Shown piece after piece: positions 52,061 through 60,142 of a stretch of 64,000 bases of DNA (the stretch's first letter is position 1; each line of letters opens with the position of its first letter). Source of the stretch: QHXW01 sp035280425 (GTDB lineage: Bacteria > Acidobacteriota > Terriglobia > Bryobacterales > Bryobacteraceae); NCBI GenBank assembly GCA_035280425.1, contig DATEFW010000040.1, forward strand, positions 1 through 64,000. Reading direction: 5' to 3'. The translations under genes were made by a program, and so were the position numbers. Under the pieces are notes generated by a model. That model made no database searches, was not told where the DNA came from, and worked only from the letters and a program-made list of their open reading frames with translations.

Positions 52061-53485
52061 CTACTTCTTCTTCCTGGCAGGCGCCCTTCTGGCCGGGGCT
52101 GCGCAAGGCGAAACCTTCAACCCTTCTACCTTGGCCTTCTCGGTATCCATCGTCAGCATAAAAGGCTCCTTGGTGAATGCCGATGGAACGCCTTCCCACT
52201 GAATCTGGGCCCCAGTTTCGGGCTTACCGCTCAAAGCAGCATCCAACTTTAAGGTTACCTCGGGATTCGTAGCATCGGAGATCGCCACCAGGAGTTCCTT
52301 GGAGCGGCATGCCGGCTTACCGTCCACAACCGTACCTTTGAGCTTGGGGACGGCGGCATTTTTCATCTGGTCGTTAAAATACTGTTCGCCGTTGGTGTCG
52401 CTCAACTGTTTTTTGATGCCCATCCATAAAGCGAGCTGCGGATTGCTCTGCGCGAACTCCGCCTCTTTCTCAGCGGCAATTTCGGCGCCGGTCTTCAGTT
52501 TAAAATCGGCAGGCGGCAGCGGCGCTTGCAGCGCCAGCTGCTTCAACTGATCCAGGCCGTCCTCGCTGCCGTGAAAATTTTTGTAAACCGTGCGCACGTA
52601 GGTATCGATGCCCTGGCGGGTTTTCGGATCGGCAAAGCCGCCTTTGGCAGGATCCAACGCTGCGGCCCGCGCGTAGAGGTAAATGGCCTGTTGTACTTTT
52701 TCGGGCTTGACGGATTGCTGGCACCGCAGAGCCCCGGCGAGCGCATAAGCAACCTGCGCGCTTTCCGGGTAATCCTGAAGCGCTTTCGTATAAGCGGTTT
52801 CTGCGGCGGCACAGTTGCTCGGATCTTTGGGATTAGCGGCCAGCGCCTGGTTGCCGGGAAGAATCGCTATGTACACGAGCGCAGCCTTGCCGACGGCGTC
52901 GAGCTGGTTGCGGGCGTTGGCCCAATCGGCATCGCTGGTGCCGGCCGGTTTTTTATCGGCAGTGAAGTATGTCGGAGTGAAATCCAGCAACTGCCGCGCC
53001 GCCTTTTGTCCGGTGGCCAACTGCTCCGCGGTCGGGTTAGGGAGCTTTTGGATATTGAGCGCAGTCAAATAAAGAATCGAGACCACCTGCCGCGGATCCT
53101 GGAAGGCAGTCTTGAGGTCTTTGTCGAGCAACCCTGCAGCGGTCTCCGTGACCTTGGCGGGCTGGTTGGTTCCGTTATAGGCCGAGAGATAGAAGTACGC
53201 CCGATCGTCTTTAAAGTCGGACTCGGGGTATTTCTGCGCCCAGGTATCGAGAGACTGTAGCTGCTTGGCTGGATTGGCCGCGTCCTTGATGACCTGGGTA
53301 TAGAGGTCGTACTCCATCCGGTCTTTGGGTTTCTTCTGCGGCTTGGCGGCGGCGTCACCAGCCGCTTGAGCCCAAGCGTAGGGTGGAACGGCGGCAAACA
53401 AGGTCACGCCGAGCACCGCCATCCCGGTCAGAGTTCTAAAAGAGTAGTGCGCGGTCAAAACAGCCTTGGTCACCCGATCGAGCAC
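52061..53485 (-). CDS. Secreted TPR-like protein, tandem paralogue
   Basis: A 474-residue paralogue of the gene at 50525-51901, with the same layout: signal peptide (cleaved near YAWAQ), helical repeats (KYPESDFKDDRAYFYLSAY, DYPESAQVAYALAGAL), C-terminal beta domain (RSKELLVAISDATNPEVTLKLDAAL, VPSAFTKEPFMLTMDTEK) and a Lys/Arg/Pro tail. Start GTG with AGGAGG 7 bases upstream, matching its partner's GTG-CTC-GA start. Confidence 0.82.
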   Translation of the reverse strand: MLDRVTKAVLTAHYSFRTLTGMAVLGVTLFAAVPPYAWAQAAGDAAAKPQKKPKDRMEYDLYTQVIKDAANPAKQLQSLDTWAQKYPESDFKDDRAYFYLSAYNGTNQPAKVTETAAGLLDKDLKTAFQDPRQVVSILYLTALNIQKLPNPTAEQLATGQKAARQLLDFTPTYFTADKKPAGTSDADWANARNQLDAVGKAALVYIAILPGNQALAANPKDPSNCAAAETAYTKALQDYPESAQVAYALAGALRCQQSVKPEKVQQAIYLYARAAALDPAKGGFADPKTRQGIDTYVRTVYKNFHGSEDGLDQLKQLALQAPLPPADFKLKTGAEIAAEKEAEFAQSNPQLALWMGIKKQLSDTNGEQYFNDQMKNAAVPKLKGTVVDGKPACRSKELLVAISDATNPEVTLKLDAALSGKPETGAQIQWEGVPSAFTKEPFMLTMDTEKAKVEGLKVSPCAAPARRAPARKKK

Positions 53486-53542
53486 TTCGCGCCTCCTGCC
53501 AATTTCTGCTGATTATAAAACTTGATGAGCCGTACCAGCCGT

Positions 53543-53569
53543 CCCACCGGTACACTGCTTGCCGGTGGG
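53543..53569. promoter_or_regulatory. 8+8 inverted repeat in the divergent gap
   Basis: CCCACCGG (53543-53550) and CCGGTGGG (53562-53569) with an 11-base centre lie between the TPR gene and the symporter gene, read in opposite directions. A regulator site or stem-loop. Confidence 0.35.
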
Positions 53570-53670
53570 TACTTGCGGAGTATAGCCGAACCACAAAAGT
53601 GGCGCAACTTGTGAGACGGCACGGGGCGCACTTTAGTTCCCAGCGCAGGGCGGCGCCTGAAGCCGCATGC

Positions 53671-53676
53671 TAGAAT
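53671..53676 (+). promoter_or_regulatory. -10 element TAGAAT before the symporter gene
   Basis: TGCTAGAAT is an extended -10; the ATG at 53688 is 11 bases on, and no ribosome site is seen. It overlaps the codons of an earlier in-frame ATG (53667), arguing that 53688 is the true start. Confidence 0.4.
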
Positions 53677-53687
53677 TCCCCATCCGC

Positions 53688-55148
53688 ATGCGTTTTCTCG
53701 ATCTCGGGGTGATTCTGGCTTACCTCGCCGTGATTACCTGGTTCGGCGCGCGGTTCCGCCGGAGCCAGAAAAGCCTGAAGGATTATTTTTTGGGCGGGCG
53801 CACGGCGCCGTGGTGGGCCATCAGCCTTTCGATCATTTCCGCCGAAACCAGCACCCTGACCGTGGTGGGCACGCCGGCGCTTTCCTTCGCCGGCAATCTC
53901 GGATTTTTGCAGATTGTGTTCGGGTATTTGCTGGCGCGCATCGTGATTTCAGTCCTACTGCTGCCGCATTATTTTCGCGGCGAGATGTATACGGCCTACG
54001 AATTGATCAACCGGCGTTTCGGCGAACGCATGCGCAAGCTGACGGCCCTGATCTTCCTGGTGACGCGCGCGCTGGCCGAAGGAGTCCGCGTCTTCGCGGT
54101 GGCGATTGTCATATCGATCGTGCTCGATACTCCTGATATCCCGTCGATTCTGCTGATCGTGGCGCTTACTCTCTTCTACACGTTCGAGGGAGGGATGACC
54201 GCCGTAATCTGGACGGACGTGATCCAAATGACTCTGTACGTGCTGGGCGCGATCCTCAGTTTTTTTGTCATTCTGCATCACGTGCCCGGCGGATGGGCGC
54301 AGGTAGTGGCGGTGGCGGCGCCGGCCGGCAAATTCCGGATCTTCGATTTCGATTTCAGCTTCAGCATGCAGTTTTTTTCGCGGACCTATAGTTTTTGGGC
54401 GGGGGTGCTGGGCGGCTGTTTTTTGACCACCGCCAGCCATGGCACCGATCAACTGGTGGTGCAGCGCCTCTTGAGCGCGCGCAACGAAACGCAAAGCCGG
54501 ACGGCATTGCTGGCGAGCTGGATCGTCATTTTCTTTCAGTTCGGCCTGTTTCTGCTGATCGGCGTGGCGTTATTTGTTTACTACGGCGCCGCACATCTGG
54601 CGCCGCCGGGGAAGCTCGACCGCATTTATCCGCAATTCGTCTGGCAATTTCTGCCGCCCGGAATTGCCGGCCTGGTGATCGCCGCCATCGTGGCGGCGGC
54701 CATGGCTAATTTAAGCGCCGCGTTGAACGCGCTCGCATCTACTACGGTGATGGATTTCTTTCGCCCAATGGCGCGGCCGGGTGCATCGACAAACGACGCG
54801 AGCATTCTGCGCTGGGCGCGGATCGCGACCGTCGGGTGGGCCGTGGTGCTGGTGGCGATCGGGATCGTGGCGCGGCACTGGGGCTCGGTGCTCGAGTCCG
54901 GGCTGTCGATCGCTTCCATCACGCTGGGGCTGCTGCTCGGGGTTTTTCTGCTTGGCGTATTGACGAAGCGCCCCGGTCAGGCAGCGGCTTCGGCGGGAGT
55001 CGTGGCAGGTCTCGTAGCAATCCTGTACGTGCGCTACTTTACTCCCATAGCCTGGACGTGGTGGGTGCTGATCGGCAGCCTCACTACCTTTCTGGCAGGA
55101 TATTGTGCATCATTATTCGAGCGGCCGAGACAGACCTTATGGAAATGA
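53688..55148 (+). CDS. Sodium:solute symporter family transporter
   Basis: A 486-residue inner-membrane Na+-coupled transporter with about 13 helices. The family signs are FRRSQKSLKDYFLGGRTAPWWAISLSIISAETST (N-terminal), TFEGGMTAVIWTDVIQMTLY and TASHGTDQLVVQRLLSAR. It belongs to the SSS family; substrates include sugars, amino acids and nucleosides, and I cannot choose among them. A start at 53667 would add seven residues but would lie over the -10 element. Its end overlaps the amino-acid permease start. Confidence 0.92.
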   Translation: MRFLDLGVILAYLAVITWFGARFRRSQKSLKDYFLGGRTAPWWAISLSIISAETSTLTVVGTPALSFAGNLGFLQIVFGYLLARIVISVLLLPHYFRGEMYTAYELINRRFGERMRKLTALIFLVTRALAEGVRVFAVAIVISIVLDTPDIPSILLIVALTLFYTFEGGMTAVIWTDVIQMTLYVLGAILSFFVILHHVPGGWAQVVAVAAPAGKFRIFDFDFSFSMQFFSRTYSFWAGVLGGCFLTTASHGTDQLVVQRLLSARNETQSRTALLASWIVIFFQFGLFLLIGVALFVYYGAAHLAPPGKLDRIYPQFVWQFLPPGIAGLVIAAIVAAAMANLSAALNALASTTVMDFFRPMARPGASTNDASILRWARIATVGWAVVLVAIGIVARHWGSVLESGLSIASITLGLLLGVFLLGVLTKRPGQAAASAGVVAGLVAILYVRYFTPIAWTWWVLIGSLTTFLAGYCASLFERPRQTLWK

Positions 55149-56542
55149 CCGTCCCACCCGATTCCCCAAAATCCTCAGCCTCGGTGGAATTGCGGCGCGA
55201 TCTCGGGCTTTGGAGCGCGGCTGCGATTGTAGTCGGCACGGTAATTGGCAGCGGAATTTTTATCGTGCCGCAAACCATGGTGAAGCTGGTGGGCTCACCG
55301 GAATTGGTTTTTGTGGTCTGGGTGGTGGGCGGCCTGCTCTCTCTGGCCGGGGCATTGAGCTATGCCGAGCTCGCTGCGGCGATGCCGGAGGCCGGGGGCG
55401 AATACGTTTTTCTGACCGAAGGTTATGGCCCGCTGTGGGGATTCGTCTACGGGTGGACGCAGATGTGGGTTGCCAAAAGCGGCTCGATTGCCATTCTGGC
55501 GACCGGATTTTTTTATTACCTGACGACTTTTCTGCCGGGCCTGGATCAGGTTTTCTACACGATTCCGCTTCCCATAGGCGCTCACGGGGCGCCGCTCGAT
55601 ATCCGTTATGGGCAGTTGCTGGCGATGGCGCTGATTTTTTCGCTGGGCGTGCTGAATTATTTCGGAGTGAAGGTCGGAGGCGGAGTGCAGGTGGCCGTGA
55701 CCATTTTGAAAGTAGCGCTGATTTTGCTGATCGTGGTGGCGGGCCTCGCGTGGGGCCATCCGACCGGCACGCCGCGCGGCGCGGCGCTCGCTCCTCTGAC
55801 CGTGCTGGGATTTTTCGGCGCGCTGGTGAAATCGCTTTGGGCTTATGACGGGTGGAACAACGTCAGCATGGTGTCTTCCGAGATTCGCAAACCGGACCGC
55901 AATTTGCCGCTCTCTTTAATCTGGGGGACGGCTGCGGTGATTGTTATTTATATTCTCGCCAACGTGGCTTATTTTTACGTGCTGGCGCCGAGCGAAGTCG
56001 CGGCGAGCAACCGGGTGGCGGCAACCATGATGTTCCAGGTGCTGGGGCAGTCCGGAGCGAATCTGGTTTCCGTAGCGGCCATGATCTCCATGTTCGCGGC
56101 TTTAAACGGTTCCATTCTTTCGGGCTCGCGCGTGCCTTATGCTCTGGCGCGAGGCGGCTATTTTTTTTCGTCCATGGCGCGGGTGAATGCCAGTCACCGG
56201 ACGCCGGCGGTAGCGATTCTGGCGTTGAGCGGCTGGGGCATGGTGGTGGTGCTCTCCGGGACGTACGACCAACTGGTAGACCTGGTGATCTTCGCGAGCT
56301 GGATTCTTTACGGGATGACGTGCGCGACGGTGCTGGTATTGCGCAAGAAACGGCCCGAGATGGCGCGGCCGTACCGCACGCTCGGTTATCCCCTGGTACC
56401 AGTACTTTTTGTGGTGGCATCCGCCGCCATCGCCATTTCCGCGCTCTACAATTCACCGCGCGAATCGGGGATTGGCATCGCACTGATTTCCGCGGGGTTA
56501 CCGTTTTATTTCTATTGGAGAAAGCAGCAGAAGCGGGCCTAA
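55139..56542 (+). CDS. APC-family amino acid permease
   Basis: A 467-residue transporter with 12 helices of the amino-acid/polyamine/organocation family. GTVIGSGIFIVPQTMVK is the substrate-binding helix-1 motif; SYAELAAAMPEAGGEYVFL and KSLWAYDGWNNVSMVSSEI follow. Translated from ATG 55139 or 55145 inside the symporter's last codons. The two transporters may form a coupled uptake unit. Confidence 0.92.
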   Translation: MEMTVPPDSPKSSASVELRRDLGLWSAAAIVVGTVIGSGIFIVPQTMVKLVGSPELVFVVWVVGGLLSLAGALSYAELAAAMPEAGGEYVFLTEGYGPLWGFVYGWTQMWVAKSGSIAILATGFFYYLTTFLPGLDQVFYTIPLPIGAHGAPLDIRYGQLLAMALIFSLGVLNYFGVKVGGGVQVAVTILKVALILLIVVAGLAWGHPTGTPRGAALAPLTVLGFFGALVKSLWAYDGWNNVSMVSSEIRKPDRNLPLSLIWGTAAVIVIYILANVAYFYVLAPSEVAASNRVAATMMFQVLGQSGANLVSVAAMISMFAALNGSILSGSRVPYALARGGYFFSSMARVNASHRTPAVAILALSGWGMVVVLSGTYDQLVDLVIFASWILYGMTCATVLVLRKKRPEMARPYRTLGYPLVPVLFVVASAAIAISALYNSPRESGIGIALISAGLPFYFYWRKQQKRA

Positions 56543-56582
56543 TCGGCCCGGATGGCGACCAAGTCTCCAAGGCGCCCGCCGA

Positions 56583-56606
56583 TTTTGTTCTGATTTCAGA
56601 ACAAAA
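56583..56606. promoter_or_regulatory. Palindromic operator, site 1, upstream of the AT-hook gene
   Basis: TTTTGTTCTGA and its exact reverse complement flank TT: a perfect 11+11 dyad of the form GTTC-N8-GAAC. Lies just upstream of the predicted -35. Confidence 0.6.
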
Positions 56607-56609
56607 TGC

Positions 56610-56638
56610 TTGAAATGATAACCAAAGTAAGATAAAAA
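56610..56638 (+). promoter_or_regulatory. Promoter of the AT-hook gene, between two operators
   Basis: TTGAAA (56610-56615, 5/6), 17-base spacer, TAAAAA (56633-56638, 4/6). It sits between palindromes 1 and 2. Confidence 0.4.
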
Positions 56639-56667
56639 GGCTTCAGCACACTCGCAAGTAGCGCTAC

Positions 56668-56691
56668 TTTTGTTCTGAGACCGGAACATAC
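56668..56691. promoter_or_regulatory. Palindromic operator, site 2, upstream of the AT-hook gene
   Basis: Repeats the first half-site TTTTGTTCTGA exactly (56668-56678) and has GTTC-N8-GAAC spacing identical to site 1. Centres of the two sites are 85 bp apart, close to eight helical turns. Confidence 0.55.
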
Positions 56692-56732
56692 GGCGCCTGC
56701 CCGGGTGCGAAATTCCTGAATCGGGGGGCGAG

Positions 56733-56942
56733 ATGGACGTTACGAAAATCCTGGGGGAGCTGCGCCAGGAAAGAGAGCAGATTGAAGAAGCCATCATGAG
56801 TTTGGAGCGTCTGGCCAGGGGGCGCGGGCGCCGTCGCGGGCGGCCGCCGGCATGGATGGCTGAGCTGGACAAGAAGCGCGGCCGTCCGCCGGGAAGCAAA
56901 AACAAACCACAAAACATACAGAAGGCGGTCGGGCTGGCTTGA
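56733..56942 (+). CDS. Small AT-hook DNA-binding protein
   Basis: A 69-residue protein: an N-terminal coiled coil (MDVTKILGELRQEREQIEEAI, about 1-27), then two AT-hook-like motifs, RRRGRPPAW (about 33-41) and KKRGRPPGSK (about 47-56). AT hooks bind the minor groove of AT-rich DNA, so a dimeric nucleoid or regulatory protein is likely. Preceded by a promoter lying between two equal palindromes, which suggests tight control, perhaps self-regulation. Confidence 0.75.
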   Translation: MDVTKILGELRQEREQIEEAIMSLERLARGRGRRRGRPPAWMAELDKKRGRPPGSKNKPQNIQKAVGLA

Positions 56943-56967
56943 GTTTCGCCCGCAGGTTCGCGCCGCT

Positions 56968-59298
56968 TCAACGATACAAGAGATATTGCTCGCGGTAGGC
57001 GAGAAATTTCTCCAGCGCGTCCTGCTGTTTCTGGCGAATCGACTGCGGGTCCTCACCGGAGGCGAGGGCCCGCATGGTTTCCTCATTGCCGATCAGCTTC
57101 TGGTTGTCTTCAAGCGCAATTTTTCCAGGGTAGAGTTCTAGCAGCGCCGCGGCGATTTCGAGGCCGAGCCGCGCAGCATCGAACGAGTCCCGGTCGGTGA
57201 CGACGATCCGCAGGCCCTCAATTTCTTTTCCCGCCAGATGCGATTCGGCCGGCTGAAACCGCATCGCATAAAAGCGCGTCCCCGGAATCCAGCGCTGGTT
57301 TAAATAGGCCGCCAGCTCGACGCCATGAATGAATTCGGCGCCGAAAATTTCGAACGGCGCTTCCGTTCCGCGTCCCACCGAGTAATTCTGCGAGTATTCG
57401 AGCATGGCCACACCGGGGTAGACCAGCGCTCCGGTGAGGCTGCGGATATTGGGCGAGGGATTTACCCACGGCAGGCCGGTTGAATCGAACCAGTCGCCGC
57501 GCTCCCAGCCTTTCATCCGCACCACGGTCAAATCCGCGCCGATGTGATTCTCGGCGTTGAATAACGTAGCGAGCTCTCCCATGGTCATGCCGTGCCGTAA
57601 CGGGAGCGGGAAATAGCCGACGAAGGACAGTTTGTCGCGGTCGAGGATGGGCGCCTCGACATGCACGCCGGTAATGGGATTGGGACGGTCCAGCACATAA
57701 AAAGGAATGTGCTCTTTTGCGGCGGCTTCCATGGAATAGGCCATGGTCGTTTCGTAGGTGTAAAAACGCGCGCCGATATCCTGAATATCGAAGACCAGGG
57801 CATCAATACCGCGCAGCATTTCCGGCGTGGGCCGGAGATTTTTGCCGTACAAACTGAATACCGGGATGCCGGTTTTTTGATCTTTGGTATTGCCGATATT
57901 TTCGTGGTCCTCGGTGCCGGCGATGCCGTGCTCGGGGGAAAAAATGGCTGCCAGGCGAACGCCCGCCGCGACCATGTCATCCACGTTGCGATTGCCCTGG
58001 CGATCGACGCCGGTTTGGTTGGTGATCAGGCCGACGCGCTTCCCCGCAAGGGCGCGGAACCGATCCTGTTTCCACACATCGAGTCCCGTCTGCACTTCGC
58101 CATTGCGTGTGACCTTGCGGTGCAGGCCGGCTCCGTAGAACGTTTCGTTGTACCCCGTGAGGCTGACGACCGGCGCTGCGATGCCCAGAGCCGCCGCGGC
58201 AACGGTTGCGGCCTTTCCGCGCAAGGGCGTGATCGAAGGGCCGAGGTGCGGATGCACCGCGTTGGTCATCAGGATGACGTAGGTGTCAGAAACAGGATCG
58301 AGCCAGAGCGAAGTCCCGGTAAATCCCGTGTGTCCGTAGGAGCCGATCGGGAACAACTCGCCGCGCTCGCCGGAATAAGGCGAATCGATGTCCCAGCCGA
58401 GGCCGCGGAGGATCGGCTGGTCGGGCGGGGTTTGGGGTGTCGTAAATTTTTCAACCGTGAGCGGGCTGAAGATGCGTGCGCCCTCCCACTCGCCCTTGTT
58501 GAGCAGCATCTGGCAGAAGCGCGCGAGATCGCCGGCGGTCGAGAACAAGCCTGCGTGGCCCGCAACACCGCCCATATATCGCGCGGTGGGGTCGTGCACA
58601 ACTCCCCGCAGTGGCACGCCGGTATGGTCGGGTATTTCGGTGGGAGCGATGCGCGAGCGCAGCGAAGCAAGCGGCTGAAACATGGTGTCGTGCATACCGA
58701 GAGGCTCGAAAACGATGTGGTGCACGAAATCGGGCAACGGCTCACCACTCAGGCGCCGCACGATTTCACCCAGCAGAATATAATTGATATCGCTATAGAT
58801 GAAGCGCACACCTGGAGGCTCGATGGGCTTGTCGATGAGCGCGCGGTGAATGCCGTTCTCGTAGCCGCTCCACGGTGGTTGAAGCTCGAGATCGGGCGGC
58901 AATCCGGAAAAATGCGTCATCAGGTTACGAATGGTGATGTCGCTCCGGCCTCCCTGAAATTCCGGCAGGTATTGCGTGACGCGATCATTAAGCCGCAGCT
59001 TTCCCAGTTCGAACAGTTTCATCAGTCCGGATGTGGTGGCAACGACTTTGGTGAGCGATGCGCAATCGAAGATCGTGTCGACGGTCATCGGTTCCGGCTC
59101 CGGCACGAGCGCGCGGTGGCCGTATGCCTTGCGAAAGATGATTTCTCCCTTGTGCCCGATCACCAGCACCGCCCCGGGAATCTCGTGTTCGCGGACGGCC
59201 TGCTCCACCACGTGATCCAGGGCCGAAGCCTGAGCCGCTGAAAACCCTTGCGCGAATGCACCGGCGGCCAACAAGAGTCCGCAGACGATGGATTTCAT
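56968..59298 (-). CDS. Fusion of beta-lactamase-fold serine hydrolase and NamZ (DUF1343) exo-N-acetylmuramidase
   Basis: A 776-residue exported protein (signal peptide ending near AFAQ). First half (about 20-375): class C beta-lactamase/esterase fold with SLTK (Ser81-x-x-Lys84) and YSDIN. Second half (about 390-776): DUF1343, the NamZ family (GH171) that removes terminal MurNAc from murein fragments: GLITNQTGVDRQGN, IFSPEHGIAG, FDIQDIGARFYTYETTM, LDRPNPI. The fusion suggests a cell-wall recycling enzyme. The start at ATG 59298 follows a TATGAT element by 7 bases; an upstream Met at 59310 would overlap it. Confidence 0.85.
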   Translation of the reverse strand: MKSIVCGLLLAAGAFAQGFSAAQASALDHVVEQAVREHEIPGAVLVIGHKGEIIFRKAYGHRALVPEPEPMTVDTIFDCASLTKVVATTSGLMKLFELGKLRLNDRVTQYLPEFQGGRSDITIRNLMTHFSGLPPDLELQPPWSGYENGIHRALIDKPIEPPGVRFIYSDINYILLGEIVRRLSGEPLPDFVHHIVFEPLGMHDTMFQPLASLRSRIAPTEIPDHTGVPLRGVVHDPTARYMGGVAGHAGLFSTAGDLARFCQMLLNKGEWEGARIFSPLTVEKFTTPQTPPDQPILRGLGWDIDSPYSGERGELFPIGSYGHTGFTGTSLWLDPVSDTYVILMTNAVHPHLGPSITPLRGKAATVAAAALGIAAPVVSLTGYNETFYGAGLHRKVTRNGEVQTGLDVWKQDRFRALAGKRVGLITNQTGVDRQGNRNVDDMVAAGVRLAAIFSPEHGIAGTEDHENIGNTKDQKTGIPVFSLYGKNLRPTPEMLRGIDALVFDIQDIGARFYTYETTMAYSMEAAAKEHIPFYVLDRPNPITGVHVEAPILDRDKLSFVGYFPLPLRHGMTMGELATLFNAENHIGADLTVVRMKGWERGDWFDSTGLPWVNPSPNIRSLTGALVYPGVAMLEYSQNYSVGRGTEAPFEIFGAEFIHGVELAAYLNQRWIPGTRFYAMRFQPAESHLAGKEIEGLRIVVTDRDSFDAARLGLEIAAALLELYPGKIALEDNQKLIGNEETMRALASGEDPQSIRQKQQDALEKFLAYREQYLLYR

Positions 59299-59305
59299 AT
59301 GGACC

Positions 59306-59311
59306 ATCATA
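59306..59311 (-). promoter_or_regulatory. -10 element TATGAT before the NamZ fusion gene
   Basis: Reads TATGAT on the minus strand (59311 to 59306), 7 bases before the ATG at 59298; no ribosome site is present, consistent with a leaderless start. Confidence 0.35.
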
Positions 59312-59453
59312 CGGTGATGGGTTGTGCCATGCGGCGGAATCTCACGCGTTCATGGGGCGCGTACGCCGCCGGCGGAAACGGTCACGGCCGTTTTGACTTC
59401 CGAATTCCGGTCTGCTAGGGTACTCCTAAGTCGCTGTCGAACGGGCATCTGCA

Positions 59454-60089
59454 ATGCCTTTTAAGAAGAAAACGAACGTGACGAAATCTACCGGAAGACC
59501 CGAACCCGAACCAATCCGTGACGGGCCGGCGCGACGACGCCAGTCCAGTTCTCCACAGGAAACCGCCGCAGGCGCAGCAGCCGCTGCCGAAGCCCGGGCC
59601 GCTGCCCAGGCGCAGGTGAAATCTTTTGAGCAGGCGGTCCGTCTGTTTCACAGCCGGAAATTTGCCGAAGCTCGCGAGCTGTTCGCGAAAGCCGCCGGCG
59701 GGCCGAACCGTGAAATGGCCCATAATGCCGAAACGCACGTCCGCATGTGCGACAGCCGTCTGGAAAAACCGGAGGTCCATCTGAAGACGGTGGAGGACAA
59801 TTATAACTACGGCGTCGCCATGATCAACGCGCGCAACCTCGGCGCTGCCCAGCGGCACCTCGAGGCGGCTCTCGCCATTGACCCGCGAGCCGACTATATT
59901 TACTATGCGCTGGCGCTGGCCAAAGGGCTGGCTGGAGATATCGACAGCGCGTATGAGAACCTGAAACGTGCCATTGAGTTGGAACCCCGCAACCGTATTG
60001 CCGCGCGGCAGGACGCGGACTTTGCCGCGATCGCGAACCAGCCGCAGATTCATCAGTTGCTTTCCCCGGATAAGACCGGCGCTCTGTAG
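59454..60089 (+). CDS. TPR protein
   Basis: A 211-residue cytoplasmic protein: a charged, Ala-rich N-terminal region (1-60) and TPR repeats (about 60-200; FEQAVRLFHSRKFAEARELFAKA, YNYGVAMINARNLGAAQRHLEAAL, YYALALAKGLAGDIDSAYENLKRAI). Unknown partner. 53 bases before the yvcK-like gene on the same strand. Confidence 0.78.
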   Translation: MPFKKKTNVTKSTGRPEPEPIRDGPARRRQSSSPQETAAGAAAAAEARAAAQAQVKSFEQAVRLFHSRKFAEARELFAKAAGGPNREMAHNAETHVRMCDSRLEKPEVHLKTVEDNYNYGVAMINARNLGAAQRHLEAALAIDPRADYIYYALALAKGLAGDIDSAYENLKRAIELEPRNRIAARQDADFAAIANQPQIHQLLSPDKTGAL

Positions 60090-60142
60090 CGAGTTGGACC
60101 TGCGCGATTTCCGGATGCCCGCCCCCGGGGCTTCTTGCTGAT

